A stretch of 64,000 bases of DNA from Natranaerovirga pectinivora (GCF_004342165.1 NZ_SMAL01000001.1:456914-520913); one strand, 5' to 3'. Counted from the stretch's first letter, positions 9,416 to 19,166 are shown. Program-made: numbers and translations. Notes: generated by a model not told the origin, from the sequence alone.

Positions 9416-10033
9416 ATGATTAAAATAATAGAAAGTGAAACAAATAAAGGTAAATTAATCATATATAGACTTAAAGAATATAAAAACCAATTAGAACCCT
9501 TTGAAGTTTTTATTAACAATAATAAGGAAGTATTAATTTATGAAGGTATGCAAATAGACATTTCCCTACAAGAAGGAGAATATCAAATATATATTAAATG
9601 TAATGATTATATTACTCCTGCTATCACTGTTAACATTAAAAAGAATAAAGAAAGTACAATTGTAACAAAATCAAATAAAGCTATATTTTCTAAACAACAT
9701 GTTTTTTTGTACGACAACTATAATCTTTCTCCAAAAGAGAAGAGAGAATGTATTAATCCTAAAACGAATCCTTTAAAATCAATAGAAATTGTACCCTTAT
9801 TATATTCCTCTGTTTTAGCTGGATTAAAATATTTCACACCTGTTTTTTTAGTTGTCTCATTAGTTATACGATTGATTCGGGGACCAGAACCTTTTTCCTT
9901 ATCGTTGCTTTTTAGTGTTATTCCTCTTAGTATAGCAACAGGTATATTATGGGGTATTTATAATACTATACTTTGTTATACAACACTAAATAAAGAGTTG
10001 AAGAAGTATCAAACTGTAATTAAAAATAAATAA
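9416..10033 (+). CDS. Hypothetical protein with C-terminal membrane hairpin
   Basis: 205 residues. The first 80 or so look like a small beta-sandwich (alternating Ile/Lys strands, a YEGMQIDISLQEGEYQIYI stretch). Two membrane segments follow (about 129-148 and 156-180), then a basic cytoplasmic tail. AAGGAG precedes the ATG. It lies 26 bp after the previous membrane gene, so the two are likely co-expressed. No family recognised. Confidence 0.7.
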   Translation: MIKIIESETNKGKLIIYRLKEYKNQLEPFEVFINNNKEVLIYEGMQIDISLQEGEYQIYIKCNDYITPAITVNIKKNKESTIVTKSNKAIFSKQHVFLYDNYNLSPKEKRECINPKTNPLKSIEIVPLLYSSVLAGLKYFTPVFLVVSLVIRLIRGPEPFSLSLLFSVIPLSIATGILWGIYNTILCYTTLNKELKKYQTVIKNK

Positions 10034-10071
10034 GCAGATATAAGAAATACAGATTGTAAAGAGGGATTAAT

Positions 10072-12507
10072 ATGAATATAAAAGAACTTATAAAATCTAT
10101 GACTTTAGAAGAAAAGGCCGCCCTTTGTTCAGGGAAGAATTTTTGGAGTCTTGAATCAATAGAGAGATTAAATATTCCTTCAATTATGATGACGGATGGT
10201 CCTCATGGCCTTAGAAAACAAGCCAGTAACGCAGATCATATGGGATTGAATAAAAGTGTTCCTGCTACATGTTTTCCAACGGCTGTAACAACAGCAAGTT
10301 CTTGGGATAGAGAGCTATTACAAGAAATAGGAGAGGCACTAGGAGAAGAATGTTTGCAAGAAGGGGTTTCGGTTATATTAGGTCCTGGAGCAAATATAAA
10401 ACGATCACCTCTATGTGGCAGAAATTTCGAATACATATCAGAAGACCCTTATCTTACAGGTGAAATGGCTGCTGCTATGATTACCGGTATTCAGTCAAAA
10501 GGTATTGGAACTTCTTTAAAGCATTATGCCGTTAACAATCAAGAAAAAAGACGAATGGTAATAGATTCAATTGTTGATGAACGTACACTAAGAGAGATTT
10601 ATTTATCAGGCTTTGAGACCGCTGTAAAAAAATCACAACCCTGGACAGTTATGGGTGCCTATAATAAGCTATACGGTACCTATTGTTGTGAAAACAAGAA
10701 ATTATTAAAGGATGTTCTTAGAGATGAATGGGGCTATGATGGTTTGGTACTTACTGACTGGGGCGCTTGTAATGATAGAGTAGAAGGTTTAAAAGTAGGT
10801 CTTGACTTGGAAATGCCTTCTTCTAACGGCTTATACGATAAGCAAATAACTCAAGCTGTTAAAAATAGTCAATTAGATGAAAAGATACTTAATAGAACTG
10901 TAGAGCGTATTCTCAATTTAATATTCAAATGTATAGAAAACAAATATACTAATTATAAGTATGATAGTGACGCACATCATACACTTGCTATAAAAGCAGC
11001 AGCTCAATCTATGGTTTTACTTAAGAACGATGACAGTATTTTACCTCTATCGAAAGATTGTAAGCTGGCTATAATAGGCGAATTTGCCAAATCTCCTAGA
11101 TATCAAGGTGCAGGTAGTTCTCGTATCAATCCAACAAAGTTAGAGAATGTATTTGATGAACTTACGCATAGAGGCATTAATTTTGCCTATTCAAAAGGAT
11201 ATGACTGTCAGGAAGATACACCTAATGAAGAACTTATAAATGAAGCTTGCAAGGTTGCAGCGGAAGCCAGTACAGTTGTCATATTTGCAGGCTTAACAGA
11301 TAGATACGAATCTGAAGGCTTTGATCGAGAGCATATGAGAATGCCAGAATCTCATAATCACCTTATCAAAAGGATTGCTAAAGAGAATCAAAATGTCATT
11401 GTGGTTTTATCTGGAGGATCGCCTGTTGAAATGCCGTGGTTTGAAGATATTCAAGGACTAGTTAACACCTATTTATCAGGCCAAGGTGGTGCATCAGCAG
11501 TCCTAGATGTTCTATTTGGTGATGTGAATCCATCAGGAAAGCTGGCTGAAACGTATCCTATAAATTTATCGGATACTCCTTCCTACCATTATTTTGCAAA
11601 AGGCAGAAAAACTGCTGAGTATCGTGAAAGTATCTATGTAGGGTATAGGTATTATGATACAGCGTATAAGGATGTACTTTTCCCCTTCGGCTTTGGATTA
11701 AGTTATACTCAATTCCAATACTCAGATATGACTATATCAAAAGATACAATGATTGATACTGAAGGAGTTACCCTAAGTCTTAAAGTGAAAAATGTAGGGA
11801 AGGTAGCTGGTGCAGAGGTTATACAACTATATATAAAAGACCAAGAATCAACCATTTTTAGACCTGAAAAAGAACTTAAAGGTTTTGTAAAAGTCTATCT
11901 AGAACCAGGTATGGATAAAACAATTCACTTTGTACTTAATAAGAGGTCATTTGCTTACTATAACATAAACATTAAGGACTGGCATGTAGAAGAAGGTTTC
12001 TTTGATATTCTAATAGGTGCATCCTCAAGAGATATTAGATTAAAGGAAAAGATTTTTGTTAGGTCAAGTCAACCAAATGTTCTAATACCTGATTATAGAA
12101 GTAGTGCAAGCGTTTATTATAATCTAAAAAACAAAGATCTAGAAATTTCACATACTGACTTTGAATCTCTTTACGGTAAACCATTGCCACCATCTGACTT
12201 GACTGAAGGGGAATATACCATTAATTCTAGTTTAGAAGATGTTAGCGAAACTTTTTTTGGTAAAATCTTAGTTAGAAGTATAAAAAGAAAAATCAAAGAA
12301 GTAGCCAATACAAAAGATGAGAATGACGTTACTTTTAGAATGATGTGGCTTTCAATCTTTGAATCACCCCTTAGAACAATGGTGCAAATGGGCGACGGAG
12401 CTTTGTCTATGGATCTATTAAATGGCCTTTTAAAACTTATAAATAGAAAATATTTCAAAGGTTTTTTTATGCTATTATGCGCCTCATTTAAAAAAAATGG
12501 ACTATGA
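10072..12507 (+). CDS. Glycoside hydrolase family 3 beta-glucosidase
   Basis: 811 residues without signal peptide, so cytoplasmic. The N-terminal barrel carries the GH3 nucleophile in LVLTDWG (Asp229). KHYAVNNQE is the substrate-loop signature. The second domain contains YESEGFDREH (412-421), which supplies the probable acid/base Glu. A fibronectin type III-like domain follows (about 570-650). The last 130 or so residues form an extra tail found in some clostridial GH3 enzymes. Predicted to remove terminal beta-glucose (or a related sugar) from imported oligosaccharides; no transporter is adjacent. Confidence 0.93.
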   Translation: MNIKELIKSMTLEEKAALCSGKNFWSLESIERLNIPSIMMTDGPHGLRKQASNADHMGLNKSVPATCFPTAVTTASSWDRELLQEIGEALGEECLQEGVSVILGPGANIKRSPLCGRNFEYISEDPYLTGEMAAAMITGIQSKGIGTSLKHYAVNNQEKRRMVIDSIVDERTLREIYLSGFETAVKKSQPWTVMGAYNKLYGTYCCENKKLLKDVLRDEWGYDGLVLTDWGACNDRVEGLKVGLDLEMPSSNGLYDKQITQAVKNSQLDEKILNRTVERILNLIFKCIENKYTNYKYDSDAHHTLAIKAAAQSMVLLKNDDSILPLSKDCKLAIIGEFAKSPRYQGAGSSRINPTKLENVFDELTHRGINFAYSKGYDCQEDTPNEELINEACKVAAEASTVVIFAGLTDRYESEGFDREHMRMPESHNHLIKRIAKENQNVIVVLSGGSPVEMPWFEDIQGLVNTYLSGQGGASAVLDVLFGDVNPSGKLAETYPINLSDTPSYHYFAKGRKTAEYRESIYVGYRYYDTAYKDVLFPFGFGLSYTQFQYSDMTISKDTMIDTEGVTLSLKVKNVGKVAGAEVIQLYIKDQESTIFRPEKELKGFVKVYLEPGMDKTIHFVLNKRSFAYYNINIKDWHVEEGFFDILIGASSRDIRLKEKIFVRSSQPNVLIPDYRSSASVYYNLKNKDLEISHTDFESLYGKPLPPSDLTEGEYTINSSLEDVSETFFGKILVRSIKRKIKEVANTKDENDVTFRMMWLSIFESPLRTMVQMGDGALSMDLLNGLLKLINRKYFKGFFMLLCASFKKNGL

Positions 12508-12536
12508 ATCACTATTTTTAAGGAGGTAATGATGAG

Positions 12537-12779
12537 ATGTCATATATTGATTTTTTATTAATGCTTTTATATTTAACATTATTACCTTTAGGGGTCTTAG
12601 GAATTTTATATGTAGATGTCATTATAACAACAATGAATAAAGTATATGAAAAGTTCAATCTATTTAACGTACCACTGCAACCTTATTGGTGGTCTAAAAC
12701 AGTTTATTTAATCATGAGTTTAATTAGTATATTAATAGGAACTGTTGCTTTACTGTCAGTTGTATTATATTTTATATAG
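12537..12779 (+). CDS. Small two-helix membrane protein
   Basis: 80 residues with two hydrophobic segments (about 5-27 and 55-79) and no recognised domain. An AAGGAGG ribosome site precedes the ATG. It follows the beta-glucosidase by 29 bp and is probably translated from the same message. Confidence 0.6.
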   Translation: MSYIDFLLMLLYLTLLPLGVLGILYVDVIITTMNKVYEKFNLFNVPLQPYWWSKTVYLIMSLISILIGTVALLSVVLYFI

Positions 12780-12839
12780 TGTTTATAAAATTTTAATGTT
12801 TAAGAATAAATTCAAATAATAAAAATGGGGGGATATAAA

Positions 12840-14243
12840 ATGAGTTTACAAGAGATAACAGGAATACTTAGAAATTATTTTCATCTAGGGATTATAAGAC
12901 TGGTTTTATTAGGTCTAATCATATGTTTTAGTTACTTTGTAGTATATAAGAAAATTTTAGGGGGCAATAAAAAACCTTCAAAAAAACAAATTGTGGTTGG
13001 TGGCTTATTGATTATATATCTTATTATGGTTCTTGGCGTTACCTTTTTAAGCCGTGGACATTACTACCAAGGGAATATGAATCTTCACTTTTTATACTCC
13101 TACAGACAAGCATGGAATACATTTAACATTAGAAACTGGCAATTTGTTATACTGAATATCTTTATGTTTGTACCTTTAGGATTTCTTCTTCCACTTTACC
13201 ATGATAAATTCCTTAAAAAGCGATGGACTTTAGGTGCTGGTTTGTTATTTACTTTAACCATTGAAACACTTCAGCTTATTACAGGCCGTGGTCTTTTTGT
13301 TTTAGACGATATTTTTAATAATTTTCTTGGTGCAGTAATTGGTTATGGGCTTATTATGGGATTGAAAACCTTATTCAATAGTCGTAGAAAAAGAGTAGCC
13401 CTTTCGGTGGCATATTTTTCACCATTATTGATTGTCATATTGGTTTTTGTAAGTATATTTGCTTATTATCATTCTAAGGAATTTGGCAATTTACATCTAA
13501 ATTATAATTACAAGATAAATATGAAAAATACAACAACTGTTTTAAATGCCAAATTAAATGACCAAAGAAAATCTTTTCCTATATATCAAGCACCTACTTA
13601 TACAAAAACTACTGCAACTGATTTCGCAAAAGATTTTTTTAGCAATATCCAAGTAGATATAGAAGAATTAGAAGTTATACCATACAGTATTGCCGCCGTT
13701 TATAGGGTAAGAGACCATTATAACACTTATAATATGCGAGTAAATTTCTTAGATGGTTCTTATAGTTTTACAGATTTTTCTATGCATGAACCAGACCTCA
13801 TCCCTATGGAAACTGAAGAAGCTGTATTAATTCAGTCTCTTGATAATTTTGGTATTATTATTCCAGAAGGTGCATCATTTTTTGGATATGGGAACGGAAA
13901 CTATGCTTGGAATGCAACAGAATACAGTGATGACTTTATAATAGATGGTAGTTTGAATGTAGTCTACTATAATGATAATACCATTAAACATATAAGTAAT
14001 AGTCTGGTAACCTATAAAAAGGTAAGAGATGTTCTACTTAAAAGTGAAGAAGAGGCTTATAAGGAAATCTTAGCTGGAAAATTTCAATATTTATACTTTG
14101 GTAACACTATTAATTCTATTGCCATTCATGGTGTAGAGTTAAGTTATCAATTAGACTCTAAAGGGTTTTACCAACCTGTTTATATGTTTAAGTGTACTAT
14201 TAATGATATGGAAACAAGAATTTATATTCCTGCTTTATTATAA
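12840..14243 (+). CDS. VanZ-family membrane protein with large C-terminal domain
   Basis: About 467 residues. The ATG at 12840 is preferred over 12825 because the GGGGGG ribosome site lies between them. A VanZ-like domain of several membrane segments occupies about residues 15-190 (FVPLGFLLPL and ETLQLITGRGLFVLDD match the family core). It is followed by a roughly 270-residue extracytoplasmic domain that was not recognised. VanZ proteins confer low-level teicoplanin resistance in the Tn1546 context, but most homologues have no known role. Confidence 0.82.
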   Translation: MSLQEITGILRNYFHLGIIRLVLLGLIICFSYFVVYKKILGGNKKPSKKQIVVGGLLIIYLIMVLGVTFLSRGHYYQGNMNLHFLYSYRQAWNTFNIRNWQFVILNIFMFVPLGFLLPLYHDKFLKKRWTLGAGLLFTLTIETLQLITGRGLFVLDDIFNNFLGAVIGYGLIMGLKTLFNSRRKRVALSVAYFSPLLIVILVFVSIFAYYHSKEFGNLHLNYNYKINMKNTTTVLNAKLNDQRKSFPIYQAPTYTKTTATDFAKDFFSNIQVDIEELEVIPYSIAAVYRVRDHYNTYNMRVNFLDGSYSFTDFSMHEPDLIPMETEEAVLIQSLDNFGIIIPEGASFFGYGNGNYAWNATEYSDDFIIDGSLNVVYYNDNTIKHISNSLVTYKKVRDVLLKSEEEAYKEILAGKFQYLYFGNTINSIAIHGVELSYQLDSKGFYQPVYMFKCTINDMETRIYIPALL

Positions 14244-14276
14244 TTTGTAAAATAAGAATGTTAGAAGGAGTTCATT

Positions 14277-14632
14277 ATGAATAAATATATTGATTTAAAC
14301 CGTTTAGAATTCTTTGTAACAAACAAATGCAATTCAAATTGCAAACATTGATGCCTTATACGGAACCCCTTGATTCTATTCGTTCAGTTAGTATTAAACC
14401 TAATGGGGAGGTTATGGTCTGTAAAGATTTTTCTATAGGTAACATAAAAGAAAGTGATATTTTAGAAATTATAAACAACTATGACCCATATAATAATTTA
14501 TATATGGATATAATTTTAAAAGATGGTATACAAGGCTTATTAAAAAAGGCTGAAGACAAAGGTGTCTTTATAGAAGAAAAAGAATTTTTTTCCACTTGTG
14601 ATATGTGTGTCTATTTAAGAAAAATTGTATAA
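14277..14632 (+). pseudogene. Radical SAM protein with the middle deleted
   Basis: An ATG at 14277 with AGAAGGAG upstream opens a frame reading MNKYIDLNRLEFFVTNKCNS and reaching the start of a radical SAM CxxxCxxC cluster, where it meets a TGA. The next Cys codon follows directly. From about 14355, in another frame, comes the C-terminal end of the same kind of enzyme: VMVCKDFSIGNI and a final Cys pair CDMC, as in SPASM-type auxiliary regions. Some 200 residues of barrel are missing. The 101-residue open frame from 14327 is therefore a tail, not an independent protein. Confidence 0.8.
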
Positions 14633-14652
14633 TGATTTAGGAGGTGTTATTT

Positions 14653-14790
14653 ATGACAATCTTTGATATACTTTTTGATATTTCAGAAGCTGTAATTAAG
14701 AACTGGGAAAAACATAAAAAGAAAGTTAAATACCCATTATTTGCTGTTGCAGTTGGGAGTATAATCGCTTTTTTTCACTTTGCAAAGTAG
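14653..14790 (+). CDS. Small membrane-associated protein, 45 residues
   Basis: Starts at ATG 14653 with a strong GGAGGTG ribosome site and ends at 14790, just before a terminator. The N-terminal half is amphipathic and lysine-rich (NWEKHKKKVKYP); the C-terminal half is one membrane segment (about 28-44). It lies directly after the broken radical SAM gene. Radical SAM/SPASM genes are often linked to short peptide substrates, but this peptide follows the enzyme and shows no typical leader, so that link is speculative. Confidence 0.55.
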   Translation: MTIFDILFDISEAVIKNWEKHKKKVKYPLFAVAVGSIIAFFHFAK

Positions 14791-14799
14791 TATACCACT

Positions 14800-14844
14800 A
14801 AAGCCGATTGGGTGACTTATAGAATCATACAATCGGCTTTTTTT
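14800..14844 (+). terminator. Rho-independent terminator
   Basis: AAAGCCGATTG pairs with CAATCGGCTTT over a 19-base loop, followed by a run of T. It ends the run of genes that starts upstream of the VanZ gene. Confidence 0.9.
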
Positions 14845-14900
14845 GCATAATAAATATATAGTCAACAGAAATTTAAGCAATCATTATAAGGGGGAATTGT

Positions 14901-15326
14901 ATGGGCGATAGAGTAAAAGAAGCCATAGAATTATTTGAAAAGGGTTTTAGTTGTTCACAATCTGTTTTTACAGCATATTCTGATTTGTTTGGATTGGATA
15001 AAGATATAGCCCTTAAATTAAGCAATGGATTTGGTGGTGGGATAGCAAGACGGCAAGAAATTTGTGGCGCTGTAACAGGGGCGGTAATGCTCATTGGCCT
15101 AAAAGAAGGAAAAATCATACCTTCTGATACCGTAGCCCATGAAAAAACATATGAAATGATCAATTGCTTTTGCCAAAAGTTTATAGAAAAAAATAACAGC
15201 CTCAACTGTTCTGAACTATTAGGGTGTGATCTTGCTCTAGCAAGTGAAAAAAGACTATTTGCAACTATGTGTAAAGGATATGTTCAAGATGCTGCAGAAA
15301 TCATTAATAATCTATTAGACGAGTGA
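14901..15326 (+). CDS. C-GCAxxG-C-C family protein
   Basis: 141 residues. The spaced cysteines FSCSQSV, CGAVTGAVM, CFC, NCSELLGC and MCKGYV are the hallmark of the C_GCAxxG_C_C family, a widespread anaerobe family thought to bind a redox or metal centre; the function is not established. Ribosome site AAGGGGG and its own terminator suggest a single-gene unit. Confidence 0.88.
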   Translation: MGDRVKEAIELFEKGFSCSQSVFTAYSDLFGLDKDIALKLSNGFGGGIARRQEICGAVTGAVMLIGLKEGKIIPSDTVAHEKTYEMINCFCQKFIEKNNSLNCSELLGCDLALASEKRLFATMCKGYVQDAAEIINNLLDE

Positions 15327-15341
15327 TTAATACATAAGAGT

Positions 15342-15381
15342 AAAATCGATAGTGGTCGTAAGATTACATATCGATTTTTTT
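15342..15381 (+). terminator. Rho-independent terminator
   Basis: AAAATCGATA pairs with TATCGATTTT around a 17-base loop, followed by T residues, just after the C-GCAxxG-C-C gene. The following 200 bases before the HAD gene hold only an AT-rich stretch with a likely -10 (TATAAT near 15440). Confidence 0.8.
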
Positions 15382-15587
15382 ATCTGAAAAATGCTTATCT
15401 ATTTTATGTAAATTCAATACAATTAATAATGTTTATGGTATAATTATCCTAATTAATTTATTTCTTTTGAATCAAATACTTAATAATTAGAAAAAAGCAC
15501 ACCTATCCCAAAATAGACCATAGATATATTTTCATTTAAACCAAAAGATAAGCGATAGAAAAACAAACAAAAGGACGTGTACAAAAA

Positions 15588-16349
15588 ATGAACACTATAA
15601 TACTAGACTTAGACGGAACTTTCTTAAGAAGTGACAAGACCATATCACAACAGAATATTAATACAATCAAAAAATTAATAGATTTAAATAAAGATATTAT
15701 TATTGCAACGGCTAGACCTCCAAGAAGAGTGTATAATCAACTTCCTTGTGAACTACATAATAATAAAATCATTTTCTTAAATGGGGCTGTAATTCATCAC
15801 AATGGCAAACCCATTTTTAATAAACATATTGCTGTAGATGATTTTACGACCATTTATAACTTAGTAAGAAAATACCCTGATAAAGGGGTAATTGCTGTTG
15901 AGTATGATCAATTGTATGCCATGGGCAATTTTGAATCTCATATTCCTAAAGTGTTTTATACTGAAGTAGATGAATTAGAGTATAAAGAAACACCTAAAAT
16001 TCTTGTCAAAGTTTTAGATGATACCTTTAGAGAAGAATTGCTTTATCATTTACCACCAAACTGTAATATCGTTTTTACTGATAATGGTACTTTGGCTCAT
16101 ATAATGCATCAATCTGTTTCAAAAAGAAATGCTGTTCAATATTTATTTGACACCTACGGCGGTCATTTTAAGAATACCATTTGTTTTGGTGATGATTATA
16201 ACGATATGGAACTGTTTAAAGAGTGTAAGGTAAGTGTTGCAATGAAGAATGCCATAAGTGAATTAAAAGAAATTTCTACCCATATAACCAGTTCCAACGA
16301 TGAAGATGGTGTAAGTGAATTTATAAATACTTATTACAGTCTTATATAA
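15588..16349 (+). CDS. Cof-type HAD phosphatase
   Basis: 253 residues. Motif I LDLDGTFL near the N-terminus, a Cof-type (IIB) cap in the middle, Lys in motif III, and motif IV CFGDDYNDMELF near the C-terminus. Family members dephosphorylate sugar phosphates, FMN or similar small metabolites; the substrate is unknown. First gene of a likely operon with the P-loop kinase (24 bp) and the GNAT. Confidence 0.88.
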   Translation: MNTIILDLDGTFLRSDKTISQQNINTIKKLIDLNKDIIIATARPPRRVYNQLPCELHNNKIIFLNGAVIHHNGKPIFNKHIAVDDFTTIYNLVRKYPDKGVIAVEYDQLYAMGNFESHIPKVFYTEVDELEYKETPKILVKVLDDTFREELLYHLPPNCNIVFTDNGTLAHIMHQSVSKRNAVQYLFDTYGGHFKNTICFGDDYNDMELFKECKVSVAMKNAISELKEISTHITSSNDEDGVSEFINTYYSLI

Positions 16350-16373
16350 AACTCTGTTTAAGAAGGTGTTCAA

Positions 16374-16985
16374 TTGGATTTTTTAATCTCTGACATACAA
16401 AAGAATCTTATCGCTAATAAAAATAATATCATTGGCATAGATGGTGGTACTGGCGCAGGAAAATCTACTATTTTAACAGAATTACAATTAAAGCTAGAAT
16501 CTTTAGGGTTAAGGGTTATTCCTTTAAGCATAGATGATTTCATTCATAAAAGAGCCATTCGATATGATACATCACAAGAGGAGTGGTACTGTTTTTACAA
16601 ATTACAATGGCGTTACAATTATTTGATAAATGAAATACTAGCTCCTGCTAAAGCTCAGGAAAAACTTGATAAACAAATTGAACTTTATGACAAAGAAAAG
16701 GATCAATACAATATGGTTCCTCTTAATGCTAACACGCCATATATTATTTTATTAGAGGGTATGTTCCTCCAGCGGAATACATTGAAAAGATATTTTGATT
16801 ACATTAGCTTTATGGATGTACCAAAAGAAGACAGAGTTGAAAGGGTTTTAAGACGGGATACCTATATTGGAAATGAAGCTGAGATTTATAATAAATATGA
16901 AAGTAGATACTTCCCTGCCGAGGACTATTACTTTAAAAGGTATACACCACTAAAAAAAGCGCATTCTGTCATAAGATCTGAATAA
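16374..16985 (+). CDS. P-loop kinase of the uridine kinase type
   Basis: 203 residues from a TTG start with GAAGGTG upstream. Walker A is GIDGGTGAGKST (about 22-33). LSIDDF follows as the second acidic motif, and an Arg-rich lid (RVERVLRRD) lies near 160-170, as in uridine kinase/phosphoribulokinase-like small-molecule kinases. The substrate is unpredictable. Neighbours are a HAD phosphatase and a GNAT. Confidence 0.8.
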   Translation: MDFLISDIQKNLIANKNNIIGIDGGTGAGKSTILTELQLKLESLGLRVIPLSIDDFIHKRAIRYDTSQEEWYCFYKLQWRYNYLINEILAPAKAQEKLDKQIELYDKEKDQYNMVPLNANTPYIILLEGMFLQRNTLKRYFDYISFMDVPKEDRVERVLRRDTYIGNEAEIYNKYESRYFPAEDYYFKRYTPLKKAHSVIRSE

Positions 16986-17048
16986 AATTACTATGTGACG
17001 CCAGTGGATTTATTCAATTAACTTGGTAATTATAAGGGGGTTCAAAAC

Positions 17049-17501
17049 TTGAACACTGATGTAAAAATAAGATTAATCACAAAAGATGAATTAAATCAAT
17101 TAATAAATTTATACAAACATTTACATACGGACGACCCTGATATTGAAAACACTGAATCTATTCAAGAACTATGGTATAGCATATACAATGATCCAAGCAT
17201 ATATTGCATAGTAGCAGAACAAAAAGGCCTTCTTATTTCAACTTGTAATATTACAATCATTAAAAACTTAACCAGAAATGCACGGCCTTATGGATTAATC
17301 GAAAATGTTGTAACCCACTCTGATTATAGAAATCTTGGTCTTGGGAAAAAGGTATTACAAAAAGCCATTGATATTGCAAAAGAAAATAACTGTTATAAAG
17401 TAATGTTGCTCACTGGTTCTAAAAAAGAGGAAACCCTTCATTTCTATAGAAGTGTAGGCTTTAAAGACGATATAAAAAAAGGATTTATTATAAATTTTTA
17501 A
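17049..17501 (+). CDS. GNAT acetyltransferase
   Basis: 150 residues from a TTG start with AAGGGGG upstream. The acetyl-CoA-binding motif A is seen as YRNLGLGKKVLQKAI, and the C-terminal HFYRSVGFKD is typical motif B. Predicted to acetylate an amine of unknown identity. Confidence 0.87.
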   Translation: MNTDVKIRLITKDELNQLINLYKHLHTDDPDIENTESIQELWYSIYNDPSIYCIVAEQKGLLISTCNITIIKNLTRNARPYGLIENVVTHSDYRNLGLGKKVLQKAIDIAKENNCYKVMLLTGSKKEETLHFYRSVGFKDDIKKGFIINF

Positions 17502-17517
17502 TCTAACGGGGGGCGTT

Positions 17518-18015
17518 ATGTGTACAGAAAATGAAATTTACAAACTCATACGAGTTTCAAATATAAAAAGAGTTATTCATTTGGTTATAGCGATACTAAA
17601 TATATTTGTTGCCTTTTCCCTTATTTTTTTAAAATATAGAGAGTATCTATTTGTACTTAGAATACAGTTGATTCAACTGATAATACCTGCTTTATTTGGT
17701 TTATTATTTTACTTTTATAAAAAAGCGCACCAAAAAGGAAGCACCTATAAGATTAATGGGCCATATTTACAATATATTAATTTCGATACAAACCAATTTT
17801 ATCGAATAAGTTATTCGGATATTAGTGAAATAAGACAAAAAAACGATACACTAGAAATATATTTGATAGAAAAGCCGTTGTATACTATTTGGAATAAAAA
17901 ACGAAAAAACAAATTGATTGTCTCATCTGATTCTAGTGCTATTTATTCAGATCTTAAAGACTTATATGGATGGGATTCTAAACTTAAAGTTAATACAGTC
18001 TTAAATAGCAGTTAA
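17518..18015 (+). CDS. Two-helix membrane protein with beta tail, unknown
   Basis: 165 residues: two membrane segments (about 20-40 and 52-72), then a roughly 90-residue domain with alternating strands (YLQYINFDTNQFYRISYSDI) that resembles bacterial PH-type domains without a firm signature. The GGGGGG ribosome site ends 3 bases before the ATG. Organisation is similar to the product at 8775. Confidence 0.65.
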   Translation: MCTENEIYKLIRVSNIKRVIHLVIAILNIFVAFSLIFLKYREYLFVLRIQLIQLIIPALFGLLFYFYKKAHQKGSTYKINGPYLQYINFDTNQFYRISYSDISEIRQKNDTLEIYLIEKPLYTIWNKKRKNKLIVSSDSSAIYSDLKDLYGWDSKLKVNTVLNSS

Positions 18016-18042
18016 TAAAGTTTTTAGGTCCAAGGAGGTATT

Positions 18043-18504
18043 ATGAATACTCAAGAAATGATTCAGCAGATTAAATATTTAAAAGCAATAGAAGCTAAGA
18101 GCAAGCGTAAAAATTATGATTTCGACTTACTTGAAAGAATGATTATTAAGCTAGTTTCTTTCACGGATTGTAATGAATGCAAAGAATTGTTAGGTGAATT
18201 AACACCCGTTCTTAAAGAAATAGAAAATAGTGTAATAACGAAAACAAATAAAGCGTACTCGACAATTATAGATAAATTAAAAACCCATCTAAGAGAGCAA
18301 CATAACTTAGTTACCCCTAATTACTATGCAGAAACTTATATGTTGTATGGCCTTTCATTTGGATCGGCTATTGGTATAATAATTTCCATGAGTCTTAATC
18401 AAATGGCATTTATAGGTTTTGGTTTACCTATTGGTATGCTCTTTGGGCAATCAATTGGTGCAATACAAGATGAAAAAGCTAAAAAAGATGGGACTGTCAT
18501 TTAA
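18043..18504 (+). CDS. Hypothetical protein with glycine-rich membrane C-terminus
   Basis: 153 residues. A helical, charged N-terminal 100 residues (two CxxC-like cysteines at NECKELL) precede two hydrophobic Gly-rich stretches (about 106-145). The stop is TAA at 18502-18504, but the same frame then stays open for 44 codons to 18639. That second stop sits at the ribosome site of the next gene, the spacing expected if the longer form were the original gene. The TAA may be a nonsense mutation. No family recognised. Confidence 0.65.
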   Translation: MNTQEMIQQIKYLKAIEAKSKRKNYDFDLLERMIIKLVSFTDCNECKELLGELTPVLKEIENSVITKTNKAYSTIIDKLKTHLREQHNLVTPNYYAETYMLYGLSFGSAIGIIISMSLNQMAFIGFGLPIGMLFGQSIGAIQDEKAKKDGTVI

Positions 18505-18639
18505 TACCCTATAGAAATATACTATTTATTTTATCCGGATGAAATATCGGAGTATTTGAGAGATAATATGCATAAAATGAGTAGAACTAAAAAACCTAGA
18601 AACAATACAAATCATACTTTTTATATATACTTTTACTAA
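18505..18639 (+). other. In-frame open extension after the TAA of the preceding gene
   Basis: 44 sense codons in the same frame as the upstream gene. The peptide has a protein-like composition (EISEYLRDNMHKMSRTKK). It ends 10 bases before the ATG of the Nudix gene at 18650. It is either the cut-off tail of the upstream gene or a gene remnant; not recognised by family. Confidence 0.4.
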
Positions 18640-18649
18640 GGAGACTGCT

Positions 18650-19141
18650 ATGGAATTATGGGATATACTTGATAAAGACAGAAATAAAACAGGAAAACTC
18701 ATTGAACGGGGTCAGCATTTGAAAACAGGTGAGTATCATCTCGTGGTATTTGCTTTTATAAAAAACTCAAAAGGAGAATTGCTTATTTCTAAACGCACAC
18801 CCAATAAGACTTATCCTAATACCTGGGAGATAACAGGGGGAGCTGCTGTAACAGGAGATACTAGCTTAACTGCAATTATTAGGGAAGCAAAAGAAGAACT
18901 AGGCATTAATTTAGAGATTGATAAAGGGAAAATCATAAAAAGTTTTAGATGTGATGTCAATCATTCTTACTTTGCTGATGTTTGGTTATTCGAGCAAGAT
19001 ATCAATTTTGATAATATCGTCTGTCAACCTGAAGAAGTAAGTGAAGCAGCATTGGTGACTAAAGAAGAACTTATTGCACTAATAAAGAACAATATGTTTA
19101 TTCAAAATGATTATGTTCTAGAATGTTTAGAGTTACTATGA
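18650..19141 (+). CDS. Nudix hydrolase, isopentenyl-diphosphate isomerase-like
   Basis: 163 residues. The N-terminal MELWDILDKDRNKTG is typical of Nudix proteins related to IDI type 1. The Nudix box reads GAAVTGD...REAKEELGI, so the first box Glu is Asp (GX5D). The remaining REUXEEXGU is intact, so activity is plausible but may differ. Ribosome site AAGGAG. A role in house-cleaning of nucleotides or in isoprenoid metabolism cannot be separated from sequence. Confidence 0.82.
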   Translation: MELWDILDKDRNKTGKLIERGQHLKTGEYHLVVFAFIKNSKGELLISKRTPNKTYPNTWEITGGAAVTGDTSLTAIIREAKEELGINLEIDKGKIIKSFRCDVNHSYFADVWLFEQDINFDNIVCQPEEVSEAALVTKEELIALIKNNMFIQNDYVLECLELL

Positions 19142-19166
19142 AACTGAGAATTTAAAGGTGGTTATA

